Shown piece after piece: positions 26,808 through 35,750 of a stretch of DNA of 64,000 nt. Position 1 is the stretch's first letter, and every line of letters begins with the position of its first letter. Source of the DNA: Pelomonas baiyunensis. GTDB taxonomy: Bacteria; Pseudomonadota; Gammaproteobacteria; Burkholderiales; Burkholderiaceae_C. The notes beneath the pieces are model-generated. The model saw only the letters and a list, made by a program, of their open reading frames with translations. It was not told the origin of the DNA and did no database searches. The position numbers were made by a program, and so were the translations under genes. Location: NCBI RefSeq assembly GCF_043555935.1, contig NZ_JBIGIB010000004.1:529233-593232 (forward strand), in the 5' to 3' direction.

Positions 26808-27548
26808 ATGCAAACGACCCTCGGCCGCCTCGGCCTCGCAATGTCTCTGTCGGTGGGCCTGCTGGCCTCCGCCTCGGCCCACGAAGTGCTGGTCAACGGC
26901 AACTTCGAAACCGGCAACTTCTCGGGCTGGACGGCGTCGTCTACCCAAACCTCTCCCTTCCAGGCCTCATTCGGCGACGGCCGCAACGCCGCCATCGCCA
27001 ACTCCACCAGCGGCCAACCTGCCTGGTATGTGCGCAACCAGGCTGCCAACTACTTCGGCACGCCCGCGACGCCCATCGCCGGCTACAGCGCCTTCAACGG
27101 CTTTGACGGCAGCGGCGGCAACTTCACGTTGTCGCAGGGCTTCTCGCTGACGGGCAACCTCAGCAGCGCCCTGCTGGGTTTCACGTTCGGCACGCAAGCC
27201 ACTTACAGCGGCACCAACCGCACGTTCAGCGTGGACGTGATGAACGCCGCTGGCAGTGCGGCCCTGGCCAACCTGTATGCCTTCGTGCTGCCCCAAAGCT
27301 CCACCACCTGGACGCTGCACGACATCAGCCTGGACGTCGCCGCCAAGCTCAACGCACTGGGCGCCGGCAACTACCGCCTGCAGTTCACGGAAGTCATTCC
27401 CGGCAACTACACCGGCCCCGCCCAGTTCGCCATCGACAACATCTCGCTGAACGTCAACAACGCCGTGCCGGAGCCGTCCAGCATCGCGCTGGTGGGTGCC
27501 GCAGGCCTGGCCCTGCTGGCCCTGCGCCGCAACCGCCGCGCCCGCTGA
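26808..27548 (+). CDS. PEP-CTERM sorting domain protein
   Basis: 246 residues. Signal peptide MQTTLGRLGLAMSLSVGLLASASA, then a beta-rich body beginning HEVLVNGNFETGNFSGWTAS as in many secreted PEP-CTERM proteins (carbohydrate-binding-like). The C-terminus has the full tripartite sorting signal: VPEPSS, a hydrophobic helix IALVGAAGLALLALRR and a basic tail RNRRAR. Such proteins are processed by an exosortase (EpsH/XrtA), which must be encoded elsewhere, and usually belong to biofilm or exopolysaccharide programmes. Followed by a strong terminator. Confidence 0.92.
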   Translation: MQTTLGRLGLAMSLSVGLLASASAHEVLVNGNFETGNFSGWTASSTQTSPFQASFGDGRNAAIANSTSGQPAWYVRNQAANYFGTPATPIAGYSAFNGFDGSGGNFTLSQGFSLTGNLSSALLGFTFGTQATYSGTNRTFSVDVMNAAGSAALANLYAFVLPQSSTTWTLHDISLDVAAKLNALGAGNYRLQFTEVIPGNYTGPAQFAIDNISLNVNNAVPEPSSIALVGAAGLALLALRRNRRAR

Positions 27549-27567
27549 CCCTCCGCGCATGAGCGCC

Positions 27568-27592
27568 AACCGGCCCCAGGCCGGTTTTTTTT
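27568..27592 (+). terminator. Rho-independent terminator
   Basis: AACCGGCC-cca-GGCCGGTT followed by six more T residues; perfect 8-bp stem with triloop, 20 bases after the PEP-CTERM stop. Confidence 0.92.
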
Positions 27593-27627
27593 CGCCTCGC
27601 CGGCTGCGGGGCAGCGGCGGAGCGCGC

Positions 27628-28194
27628 TCAGCAGCGCTCGCCCACCCAGCGGCCGTTGGACAGCAGGCGCTGCTCCACCTCCAGCCCGCCGCCGATGGCC
27701 TGGCCGTTGCGGCCGTCCACCGCGTTGCCGCGCCCGTTCAGTTCCAGCGTGTAGCGCGTGGGGCCGTAGGTGGCCGAGAACGTGCCCTGCGTGCGCCCAC
27801 CGCCGCTGGTGCGGCAGGCGTAGCGGCCCGCGGCTTGGCCGGCGTCGAGTTGGCTGGGCGTGACCTCACAGGTCCACGGCCCGGTGTGGCCCAGGGACGA
27901 CTCCAGGTAGCGGGCCAGGTCGATGCGCGACTGCGCCGGGGCGAGGCAACTTTGCTGCTCGCCCGACTGCACCCGGTCCAGCTCGGCCCGCTGGGCCTCG
28001 CTCAAGCGATCGCGCACGCGGGCCTTCAGCGCCTGCAGGCTGGCCCGCATGGACTGGCCGTTGATCCAGATCTCGGTGTCGGTCGCCCACAGGCCGGGCT
28101 TGACCTCAATGACCGGCGCCGCCCCCACGTGAGCGAACGCGAACAGGCTGGCGAGGGCAACCACCGGACGAAACCGCAAGGCACAACGGGACAT
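27628..28194 (-). CDS. DUF3617 domain periplasmic protein
   Basis: 188 residues from ATG 28194. Signal peptide MSRCALRFRPVVALASLFAFAHVGA; the mature protein starts with the family hallmark VIEVKPGLWATDTEIWINGQSM and continues with SCLAPAQSRIDLARYLES, WTCEVTPSQLDAG and the beta segment GTFSATYGPTRYTLELNGRG. Family function is unknown. Cysteines in SCLA, WTCE, YACR and the terminal GERC could make disulphides. Divergent from the aldose dehydrogenase gene (195 bases between starts). Confidence 0.82.
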   Translation of the reverse strand: MSRCALRFRPVVALASLFAFAHVGAAPVIEVKPGLWATDTEIWINGQSMRASLQALKARVRDRLSEAQRAELDRVQSGEQQSCLAPAQSRIDLARYLESSLGHTGPWTCEVTPSQLDAGQAAGRYACRTSGGGRTQGTFSATYGPTRYTLELNGRGNAVDGRNGQAIGGGLEVEQRLLSNGRWVGERC

Positions 28195-28389
28195 GGCGCA
28201 ACAGGGGAGTGAAAAGGGGCCCCGATTGCAGCAGGTTCCCCCGCCCAAAGCAGCCCTGGGTTGCAACTGGTTTCGCATCGGCGCGCAGGCGCGGATTCAG
28301 GGCCGCTGCGATGATCTCGCGCTTGGCGCGTCACACGCCCCCCCATTCCCTGCCGCCACTCCCCGCTGCTTCACCCACCCGCTTCACCC

Positions 28390-29520
28390 ATGCCCAAGCA
28401 CCTCCGCTCCCCATTGGCCACGCAAGCCGCTCGCGTCGCCGTGGCTGCCGTCGCGGCCCTGACCACCGCTGCGGCCCAGGCCGCCCCCGAACTGGAAACC
28501 GTCGTCGACGGACTCAAAACGCCGTGGGCCGTGGCTTTTCTGCCCGGCGGCGAACTGCTGATCACCGAGCGTGACGGCACGCTGCGAACGGCCAAACCGG
28601 GCGGCAAGCCCAGCGCGCCGATTGCCGGCGTGCCCGCTGTCGTGGCCGAGGGCCAGGGCGGGCTGCTGGATGTGCAGCTGGACAGCGACTTCGCCCGCAA
28701 CCGCACGATCTACTTCTGCTTTGCCGAGCCCAGCGCCGACAAGAAGACCAACAGCACCGCGCTGGCCAGCGCCAAGCTGAGCGCCGACACCAAGCGGCTG
28801 ACTGACGTGAAGGTGATCTTCAGCCAGGTTCCGAAGATGGACAGCAAGCACCACTTTGGCTGCCGCATCGCCGAGGCGCCGGACGGCAAGCTCTTCCTGA
28901 GCCTGGGCGAGCGCTACAAGGGCATGCAGCAGGCGCAGACGCTGGACAACCACCTGGGCAAGGTCGTGCGCGTGAACAAGGACGGCAGCGTGCCGAGCGA
29001 CAACCCGTTCGTGAGCACGCCCGGCGCCCTGCCCGAGATCTGGAGCTACGGCCACCGCAACTCGCAGGGCTTGATCGTGGACGCGCAAGGGCGCCTGTGG
29101 GAGCACGAACACGGCCCGCAGGGCGGCGACGAGCTCAACCTCATCAGCCCGAAGCTGAACTACGGCTGGCCCGTCATCACCTACGGCGAGAACTACGGTG
29201 GCGGCAAGATCGGCGACGGCATCGCCGCCAAGGCGGGCATGGAGCAGCCGGTAGTGAAGTGGGTGCCGTCCATCGCCCCGGCCGGGCTGGCGCGCCTGAA
29301 GAGCGACAAGTACGGCGCGGCCTGGCAGGGCAGCTTCTTCATCGGCTCACTGAAGTTCGGCCACCTGGAGCGCGTGAAGCTGGACGCCAGCAACCGCCCG
29401 GTGGAGCAAGAGCGCCTGTTCCCCGACGCCGGCCGCATGCGCGATGTGCGCGAAGGGCCGGACGGCCTGCTGTACCTGGTGCTGGAAGCGCACGGCAAGG
29501 TGGTGCGCGTGAAGCCCTGA
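28390..29520 (+). CDS. PQQ-dependent soluble aldose sugar dehydrogenase
   Basis: 376 residues. Signal peptide to about residue 34 (TTAAAQAAP). Six-bladed glucose/sorbosone dehydrogenase propeller: VVDGLKTPWAVAFLPGGELLITERDGTL, GQGGLLDVQLDSDF, HHFGCRIAEAPDGKLFLSLGER, NHLGKVVRVNKDGSVPSDNPF, EIWSYGHRNSQGL (PQQ-site His), WEHEHGPQGGDELN, NYGWPVITYGENY. Homologous to E. coli YliI (Asd), which oxidises aldoses in the periplasm with PQQ. No PQQ synthesis genes are nearby. Confidence 0.93.
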   Translation: MPKHLRSPLATQAARVAVAAVAALTTAAAQAAPELETVVDGLKTPWAVAFLPGGELLITERDGTLRTAKPGGKPSAPIAGVPAVVAEGQGGLLDVQLDSDFARNRTIYFCFAEPSADKKTNSTALASAKLSADTKRLTDVKVIFSQVPKMDSKHHFGCRIAEAPDGKLFLSLGERYKGMQQAQTLDNHLGKVVRVNKDGSVPSDNPFVSTPGALPEIWSYGHRNSQGLIVDAQGRLWEHEHGPQGGDELNLISPKLNYGWPVITYGENYGGGKIGDGIAAKAGMEQPVVKWVPSIAPAGLARLKSDKYGAAWQGSFFIGSLKFGHLERVKLDASNRPVEQERLFPDAGRMRDVREGPDGLLYLVLEAHGKVVRVKP

Positions 29521-29646
29521 AGCTGACCGCCAGCCGTCTGGCCCCTTGAAACGGGGGCACGGCGCCAGCAGCGCCCATCCACCACCGGCCCCGCGCCCCG
29601 ATAGCATCCGCGGTTTTTTCAAAACCAGATGAAGCGGGAGAAGCGG

Positions 29647-32238
29647 ATGCGTTCCATCTTGGCCATGCTGGGCGCCCTGGCGCTGACGGCACTGCTGAGC
29701 GGCTGTGGCGGCGGGGGCGGTGGCTCCACCGGAGGGGGCGGGTCGGGCGGCGGCGCGGCCAGCGCGCTGACGTTTTCGCCCACCACCGCCACGGCCAACG
29801 TGGCCGCGGGCGCGTCGGCCACGCTCACACTGCGCGCCACGGCCACCGACCCGTCCCAGTTCACGGGCGCGATCTACGCCTTCATCGTGGACCCACAGCA
29901 GGTGCTGACGCCCGCCGTGTCGCTCACCGCGGTCAACGCCAACACGCAGTCAGTCACCCTGCACACCTCGCCGTCCCTGAGCCAGGGGCGCTACCAGGGC
30001 ACCTTCCAGGTTCAGCTGTGCAAGGACTCGGGCTGCGCCGTGCAGATTCCGGGCTCGCCCGTGCCGCTGCCGTATGACATCAACGTCACGCCCGGCCCGC
30101 TGAGCGCCAGCCCCGCCACGACCACCACCAGCACGGTGCACCGTGGCGGCCAGCTCAACACCACGGTGTCCATCAACGTGAAGGGCGGCGGCGCCACCTG
30201 GACGGCCACCACCACCACGCCGTGGCTCAAGATCACCAGCGGCAGCGGCACGGGCAACGGCAGCTTCAGCGTGGGCTACACCACACCGGCGCTGGCGCAA
30301 GGCAGCTACACCGGCAGCGTGCTGGTCACATCCAGCGACGGCCAGACCGCCTCGGTGCCTTTCAGCCTGGCGGTGTTGCCAGCCGCTTTCACGCTCACCT
30401 CGGGCGTGCCCAGCTTTGCAGCCGTGAACGGCGCACCCATTGCGGCGCAACCGCTGGGATTTGCCATCGACAACGACGTGCCCACGCCCTGGACGGCCGC
30501 CGTCTCGCAGCCCTGGCTTGTGGCTACGCCGTTGAGCGGCACCACGCCGTCCACCCTGACGCTGCAGCCCAACCCCAGCGTGGGCGCCCTGGCCAGCGGC
30601 CGCTACAGCGCCAACGTGGTGCTGTCGTCGGCCGGCTTGGCGGACAAAACCGTCACCACCAACCTCACGCTCACAGCGCCTTTGCTGTCGGCGCCCGCGA
30701 CTGCGCTGACGCTGGGTGGCGCCAAGGGCCGCGACATGGTGAGCGGCCAGTCCACCACCCTCACGCTCAACACGGGCACCAACAGCTGGCCGTTTGCGCT
30801 GTCGAGCCTGCCGGCCTGGCTGCGCAGCCCCACGGCCATCGGCACGGTGAGCGGCAGCGGAGCCACGGTCACGCTGGCCCCGGTGATCGGTGCCGTCACG
30901 CCCGGCTCGGTGTCCACCACGGTCAACGTGACCGCCACCGTGAATGGCGACCGCGCCACCTGGCCCCTGACCGTCAACCTCAACGCCGACCAGCGCCGCC
31001 TGCTGCCCTCGCAATGGGGCGTGGGGCTCACGGCATCGACGGCGGGCAACGTGCTGAGCCGCACGCTCACCGTGACCGACAACTACGGCGCAGCCCTGGC
31101 CTGGACGGCGACCTCCGACCAACGCTGGCTGGCGGTGACGCCCAACGGCACCACGGCGGCCACCGGTGCGCCCAGCAGCCTCACGCTGAGTGCCGACGCC
31201 GCCTCCCTGCCTGCCAACACCATGAGCTACGCCACCGTGACGATTGCCACCGGCACCGCCGGCGTGGCGTCCGCCACGGTGCGGGTGGGGCTGTGGAAGG
31301 GCAGCAGCGTGAGCGCCATCCAGAAGCTGCCGCTGAACTACAGCCACCTGGTCGGCGACCCGATCCGGCCCTACGTCTACCTGCACAACGGCGGCTCGAC
31401 CCTGGACGTGTACCACCTGCACACCGCGCAAAAGGTTGCCACCCTCAGCGGCATGGGGGCGGCGCTTGGCGCCATGACCGTGTCGGCCGATGGCAACTGG
31501 CTGTACGCGCTGGACACGGCGAACAAGTCGATGTCGGTGATCCAGCTCAGCAACAACAGCAAGGTGGCCAGCTGGCCACTCACCTACCCCGTCACCAGTT
31601 TCAGCACGGTGCTGGCCATTCGGCCCAACGGCGTGGACGTGGTGCTTGTGGGCGACGGCACGGCCTATGCCAACGGCCGCAGCGTGGGCGGCAACACCGG
31701 CATCTCGGGCCTGATGGCCGCTAGCGCCGACGGCACGCGCGTGTTCACGCAGGGCGTGGGCGGCGCGCCGTCCACCACCTACGCCTTCGAGGTGGACTAC
31801 ACCGACATGTCGGGTGGCGCGTTCATGGTCACCCGGCGCGCCACCGGCTCCACCAACGTGTACGACCGCGACGTGGCGGTGAGCCCGGACGGCAGCCGCC
31901 TCTACCTGGGTGACGGCCCGCCGTACGAGTGCACCTCGGTGGACCCGACCACGATGCGCTACATCGGCGGCCTGCCGGGCAACCAGAACCTGTACGTGAA
32001 CAACATCAAGGTCGCCAGCGACGGCCGGGTGGTGTGCCTGGGCACCAACTACACGGACGACAAGAACTACGTGGAAATCCACGCCGTGGACGGCACGCTG
32101 CTCAAGACCCTGACCTTCAGCTCCACGAACTACAGCAACGGCGCCAAGAACGGTCGCATGGCGCTGTCGCCCGACGGCCTGATGGCCGTGGTGCAAACCG
32201 GCGATCCGGCCACGGTGTTCATTCCCATCGGGCCCTGA
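29647..32238 (+). CDS. BACON-domain lipoprotein with C-terminal beta-propeller
   Basis: 863 residues if started at 29647, where GGGAG stands six bases upstream; ATG 29629 is in frame. Lipobox ALLSGC followed by a Gly/Ser linker. Several BACON/immunoglobulin-like repeats cover about 50-560, e.g. ATWTATTTTPWLKITSGSGTGNG, AALAWTATSDQRWLAVTPNG, each with a Trp-Leu core. Residues about 580-860 contain YVTN/WD40-like blades (PLNYSHLVGDPIRPYVYL, VSADGNWLYALDTANKSMSVIQL, VSPDGSRLYLGDG). Probably a surface-exposed binding protein. The gene ends at a hairpin shared with the convergent hydrolase. Confidence 0.82.
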   Translation: MRSILAMLGALALTALLSGCGGGGGGSTGGGGSGGGAASALTFSPTTATANVAAGASATLTLRATATDPSQFTGAIYAFIVDPQQVLTPAVSLTAVNANTQSVTLHTSPSLSQGRYQGTFQVQLCKDSGCAVQIPGSPVPLPYDINVTPGPLSASPATTTTSTVHRGGQLNTTVSINVKGGGATWTATTTTPWLKITSGSGTGNGSFSVGYTTPALAQGSYTGSVLVTSSDGQTASVPFSLAVLPAAFTLTSGVPSFAAVNGAPIAAQPLGFAIDNDVPTPWTAAVSQPWLVATPLSGTTPSTLTLQPNPSVGALASGRYSANVVLSSAGLADKTVTTNLTLTAPLLSAPATALTLGGAKGRDMVSGQSTTLTLNTGTNSWPFALSSLPAWLRSPTAIGTVSGSGATVTLAPVIGAVTPGSVSTTVNVTATVNGDRATWPLTVNLNADQRRLLPSQWGVGLTASTAGNVLSRTLTVTDNYGAALAWTATSDQRWLAVTPNGTTAATGAPSSLTLSADAASLPANTMSYATVTIATGTAGVASATVRVGLWKGSSVSAIQKLPLNYSHLVGDPIRPYVYLHNGGSTLDVYHLHTAQKVATLSGMGAALGAMTVSADGNWLYALDTANKSMSVIQLSNNSKVASWPLTYPVTSFSTVLAIRPNGVDVVLVGDGTAYANGRSVGGNTGISGLMAASADGTRVFTQGVGGAPSTTYAFEVDYTDMSGGAFMVTRRATGSTNVYDRDVAVSPDGSRLYLGDGPPYECTSVDPTTMRYIGGLPGNQNLYVNNIKVASDGRVVCLGTNYTDDKNYVEIHAVDGTLLKTLTFSSTNYSNGAKNGRMALSPDGLMAVVQTGDPATVFIPIGP

Positions 32239-32254
32239 ACGGGCCGTGGGCCCG
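32229..32254. terminator. Bidirectional stem-loop between convergent genes
   Basis: CGGGCCC (32229-32235) pairs with GGGCCCG (32248-32254) over a 12-base loop, placed at the stop codon of the BACON gene and eight bases from the stop of the convergent hydrolase gene. Confidence 0.5.
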
Positions 32255-32262
32255 GCGACCGG

Positions 32263-33192
32263 TCAGCGGTTGGTGGAGTAGTTCACCGGCAGCCAGTCGT
32301 AGCCCTTGCCGTCCACCCGCAGGCGGCCGATGCCGGGGAAGGACACGTGGGTCACGGCCACGTAGTAGCCGTCCTTCGCCGCCGCGGCGTAGGCGGCTTC
32401 GCGGGCGGGGCGGGCGACATTGGGGTCGCTGTCGAACTGCACGGTCACCGCCGGGTCCGGGAACTGCACCGCGGCCACGTGCATCAGGTCGCCCCAGAAC
32501 ATCATCTTCTGGCCCTGGCTTTCGGCCACGAAGTTGCTGTGGCCCGGGGTGTGACCGTAGGCCGGGAAGGCCTTGACGCCGGGCACGATCTCCACGCCGT
32601 CCTTGCGGCCCTCGAAGGGCTTGAAGCGGCCGGCGTCGGCAAAGCCCTTGACCAGCGCGGCGATGGCCTTGGCGTTGTCACCGCCCTTGGCGAGTTGCTC
32701 GGCGCTGAGCCAGAAGTCGCTGTCGCGCTGGTCGATGCGCAGCGTGGCGTTGGGGAAGGCCGCGCTGGAGGCGCCGCCAATGTGGTCGCCGTGCATGTGG
32801 GTGATGACGATCTCGTCCACCTGCTCGGGCTTGTAGCCCGAGGCCTGCAGGTTGGCCAGCACGCGGCCGGCCGTGGGGCCGAAGAGGCCGGCAGTGCCGG
32901 TATCCACCAGCACGACTTTGCTGCCGGTGTTGACGAGGTAGGCGTTCACCGAGGTTTCCAGCGGCACGCCGAGGTAGGCGTGCTGCAACGCACGCAGCGT
33001 GTTGGCGGCCGGCTGCTGCAGGAGCTTGTCGACGGGCAGGTTGATGGTGCCGTCCGACAGCGCGGTGATCTCGAAGCCGCCCAGTTGCAGGCGGTACCAG
33101 CCGGGCGCCTGGCCCTTGAGCTGCGGGCCGGCGGCCCAGGCGGGTGCGGCGCAGGCGGCAGCCAGGGTCAGGGCGATCAAGGAAGGGCGCAT
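32263..33192 (-). CDS. Secreted metallo-beta-lactamase-fold hydrolase
   Basis: 309 residues; ATG 33192 preceded by CAGGAGACC. Signal peptide MRPSLIALTLAAACAAPAWA. MBL fold with zinc motif HMHGDHIGG (His132, His134, Asp136, His137), later His in YGHTPGHS and Asp in MMFWGDLMH, and a C-terminal VTHVSFPGIG. Periplasmic relatives include lactonase-like and arylsulphatase-like enzymes; the substrate cannot be assigned. Divergent from the TonB-dependent receptor, sharing a 277-base regulatory region that has a sigma54 promoter facing the receptor. Confidence 0.9.
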   Translation of the reverse strand: MRPSLIALTLAAACAAPAWAAGPQLKGQAPGWYRLQLGGFEITALSDGTINLPVDKLLQQPAANTLRALQHAYLGVPLETSVNAYLVNTGSKVVLVDTGTAGLFGPTAGRVLANLQASGYKPEQVDEIVITHMHGDHIGGASSAAFPNATLRIDQRDSDFWLSAEQLAKGGDNAKAIAALVKGFADAGRFKPFEGRKDGVEIVPGVKAFPAYGHTPGHSNFVAESQGQKMMFWGDLMHVAAVQFPDPAVTVQFDSDPNVARPAREAAYAAAAKDGYYVAVTHVSFPGIGRLRVDGKGYDWLPVNYSTNR

Positions 33193-33283
33193 CGAGGTCT
33201 CCTGAAGGGGTGAAGTGCCGGCCCAATCGGGGCCGCGGCGCAGGATAGCCCTGCCGCCTTGGCCTTGCACGAGCCAGGGCGCT

Positions 33284-33298
33284 GTCTGAAAAGCAGAC
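33284..33298. promoter_or_regulatory. Candidate activator-binding inverted repeat (GTCTG-N5-CAGAC)
   Basis: Perfect 5-bp arms around AAAAG, about 110 bases upstream of the -24 element at 33408, the usual distance for a sigma54 enhancer site. Further single elements lie at 33328 (CAGAC) and 33382 (GTCTG). The same half-sites occur around the second sigma54 promoter at 37361. Assignment to the neighbouring activator is inference. Confidence 0.45.
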
Positions 33299-33407
33299 GA
33301 CGCGTGACGGCCGCATCGCATGGAATCCAGACAGCCCGGGGCTGCGCCCACGCGAAAACGCGGGTTTGCTCGCAAGGGTTTGTCTGTAACTTGCCCCGAG
33401 TTGGCGC

Positions 33408-33422
33408 GGGCATGGCTTTTGC
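33408..33422 (+). promoter_or_regulatory. Sigma54 (-24/-12) promoter of the TonB receptor
   Basis: GGGCATGGCTTTTGC: the GG and GC dinucleotides are exactly ten bases apart and the flanks match the consensus TGGCACG-N4-TTGC at most positions. It starts 62 bases before the receptor ATG. The activator gene immediately downstream of the receptor supports it. Confidence 0.65.
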
Positions 33423-33469
33423 GCTGAAGGGCGCTGGCACCCCAAATACATCCAACCAGGAGACAAGCC

Positions 33470-35662
33470 ATGCCCCGACGCCAACCGGCGCCTTCGCGCC
33501 TGCACTTTGCCGTTCTCGCCCTGCTGAGCGCCGCGGCGCTGCCCGCCGCCGCGCAAACCGCGCCGGCCGCCGAGCCCACGGTGGCCACGCTGGAAACCGT
33601 GAAGGTCACGGCCCGCAAGCGGGAGGAGTCGCTGCAGGACGTGCCGGTGGCCGTGACGGCGCTGACCGCCGAGCAGCTGGACAAGCTGGCCATCAAGGAC
33701 CTGGGCGACCTGCAAGGCCAGGTGCCCAACCTGACCATCTACGCCGCCCGCGGCAGCAACACCACCATCACCACCTTCATCCGCGGCGTGGGTCAGGCCG
33801 ACCCGTTGTGGGGTGTGGACCCGGGCGTGGGCATCTACTTTGACGACGTCTACATCGCCCGCCCGCAGGGCGCGCTGCTGGACGTGTACGACGTGCAGCG
33901 CGTGGAAGTGCTGCGCGGCCCGCAGGGCACGCTGTACGGCAAGAACACGATTGGCGGCGCGGTGAAGTACGTCTCCAAGCCGCTGCCCACGCAGACCGAA
34001 GGCCAGGTGACGCTGGCGGTGGGCAACTACGGCCAGGTCACGGCCAAGGGCGGCGTGGGCACGGCGGTGGCGGATGGCCAGCTGCGCTTTCGCATCGCCG
34101 GCGCCAGCCTGAACCGCGACGGCTACGGCAAGAACCTGACGGACGGCAGCGCGGTGAGCGACCAGAACACCACCAGCGGCCGCGTCTCCATGGGCTGGTT
34201 CCCCACGGGCTCCAGCTTCAACGCCCAGGTGTCGGTGGACCGCACGCAAGACGCCTCGCACATGCGCGGCTTCCAGCGCCTGAACGTGAGCCCGTTCGAC
34301 CCCGCCAAGACCCCCGCCACCACCGGCCGTTACGACATTGCCAGCGGCATGCCCAACGCCAACAAGACGAGCAGCGAAGGCGAATCGCTGACGCTGAACT
34401 GGGGCGTCAGCAGCGACTGGAGCCTGAAGTACATCCTGGCCCACCGGGCTTCGGACACCAACACCGCCATCGACTTCGACGGCCTGCCCAACAAGATCGC
34501 CGACGTGCGCGCCGAGTACCACGACAGCTCGACCAGCCACGAGCTGCAGGCCGCCTACGAGGGCACGAACAGCTCCGGCGTGATCGGCGCCTACTACTTC
34601 GACGGCCGCGCCGGCGGCACCGTGCGCAACAACTTCTTCAACCTGAGCTTCGGCACCACCAACGGGCAGGTCTACACCGAAGGCAAGGCGCTGTTCGGCG
34701 ACTGGAGCTGGCGCCTGACGCCGCAGTTCAGCGTCAGCACCGGCCTGCGCTACACCGACGAAACCAAGCGCGCCGTGGTGTTGAACCAGGCCTACTCGAA
34801 CGACCAGTTCAGCGGCACGCCGATTGCCGTGCCGGCCAACTTCGACAAGAGCCGCTCGGTCACCAACACCTCGCCGCGCCTGTCCCTGGAATACAAGGCC
34901 AGCAAGGAGGTGAAGCTCTACACCACCGCCTCGCGCGGCTTCAAGAGCGGCGGCTACAACATCCGCGCCAACACGGTGTCGTTCCCGTCGTCCAGCAAGC
35001 CCTTCGAGGACGAAAAGCTCGACTCGCTGGAACTGGGCGCCAAGATGATTCTGGACGGCGGCCGGCTGGAGCTGAACACCGCCGTGTTCCACAACAAGTA
35101 CAAGAACGTGCAGCTGTCGGTGTTCACGAGCTACACCACGGCCACCGGCCAGCCCGGCTTCTTCGGCGACTTCACCAACGCTGGCAAGGCCACGGTGAAC
35201 GGCGCCGAGGTGGAGTTCCTGTGGACGCCCACGCCGGCCTGGCGCATCAGCGGCAACCTCGCCACGCTGGACGCCAAGTACGACGAGTACATCGACCGCA
35301 ACGTCAACGTGGCCGACCAGAAGAAGTTCACCAACACGCCCAAGTTCCAGGCCAGCCTGAACCTGGAGCACAACACCAAGCTGTCGGTGGGCACGCTGCG
35401 CTCGCGCCTGGGCCTCACGCACCGCAGCAAGGTCTACCCCACGACCGACCTGTCGGAGGCCCTCGCGCAAGACGGCTACACGCTGGTGAACGCCGGCGTG
35501 ATTTGGGAGAAGGACGCCAAGCTGAGCTTCTTCCTGCAAGGCAGCAACCTCACCAACAAGGCCTACAAGACGGACGGCTACAACATCGCCGCGCTCGGCG
35601 TGCTGGACGCCTTCTACGGCCCGCCACGCACGTTCACGGTGGGCGGCACCTTGAAGTTCTGA
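33470..35662 (+). CDS. TonB-dependent outer-membrane receptor
   Basis: 730 residues with AGGAG before the ATG. Signal peptide to about residue 28 (LPAAAQ), then VKVTARKREESLQDVPVAVTALTAEQLDKLAIKDLGDLQGQVPN (plug start, about 45-90), plug landmarks GVGIYFDDVYIARPQG and VLRGPQGTLYGKNTIGGAVKYVSKP, and a 22-strand barrel ending in GPPRTFTVGGTLKF with C-terminal Phe. The type resembles receptors for small organic ligands, not typical siderophores, but this is only impression. Probably sigma54-driven; followed after 88 bases by the activator gene. Confidence 0.95.
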   Translation: MPRRQPAPSRLHFAVLALLSAAALPAAAQTAPAAEPTVATLETVKVTARKREESLQDVPVAVTALTAEQLDKLAIKDLGDLQGQVPNLTIYAARGSNTTITTFIRGVGQADPLWGVDPGVGIYFDDVYIARPQGALLDVYDVQRVEVLRGPQGTLYGKNTIGGAVKYVSKPLPTQTEGQVTLAVGNYGQVTAKGGVGTAVADGQLRFRIAGASLNRDGYGKNLTDGSAVSDQNTTSGRVSMGWFPTGSSFNAQVSVDRTQDASHMRGFQRLNVSPFDPAKTPATTGRYDIASGMPNANKTSSEGESLTLNWGVSSDWSLKYILAHRASDTNTAIDFDGLPNKIADVRAEYHDSSTSHELQAAYEGTNSSGVIGAYYFDGRAGGTVRNNFFNLSFGTTNGQVYTEGKALFGDWSWRLTPQFSVSTGLRYTDETKRAVVLNQAYSNDQFSGTPIAVPANFDKSRSVTNTSPRLSLEYKASKEVKLYTTASRGFKSGGYNIRANTVSFPSSSKPFEDEKLDSLELGAKMILDGGRLELNTAVFHNKYKNVQLSVFTSYTTATGQPGFFGDFTNAGKATVNGAEVEFLWTPTPAWRISGNLATLDAKYDEYIDRNVNVADQKKFTNTPKFQASLNLEHNTKLSVGTLRSRLGLTHRSKVYPTTDLSEALAQDGYTLVNAGVIWEKDAKLSFFLQGSNLTNKAYKTDGYNIAALGVLDAFYGPPRTFTVGGTLKF

Positions 35663-35750
35663 CGTGACCGCTGCGGCGTTCCAGGGCGACCCGGCGGGAC
35701 GCCCTTTTCCTCTTCAGGACCGGCTCGGTGCGCGGTACATTGCGCCGGCC

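Noticed and set aside
33470..35662. Classical siderophore receptor assignment
   Set aside because: No siderophore synthesis genes, no Fur-box-like sequence noticed upstream, and the promoter looks sigma54-dependent.
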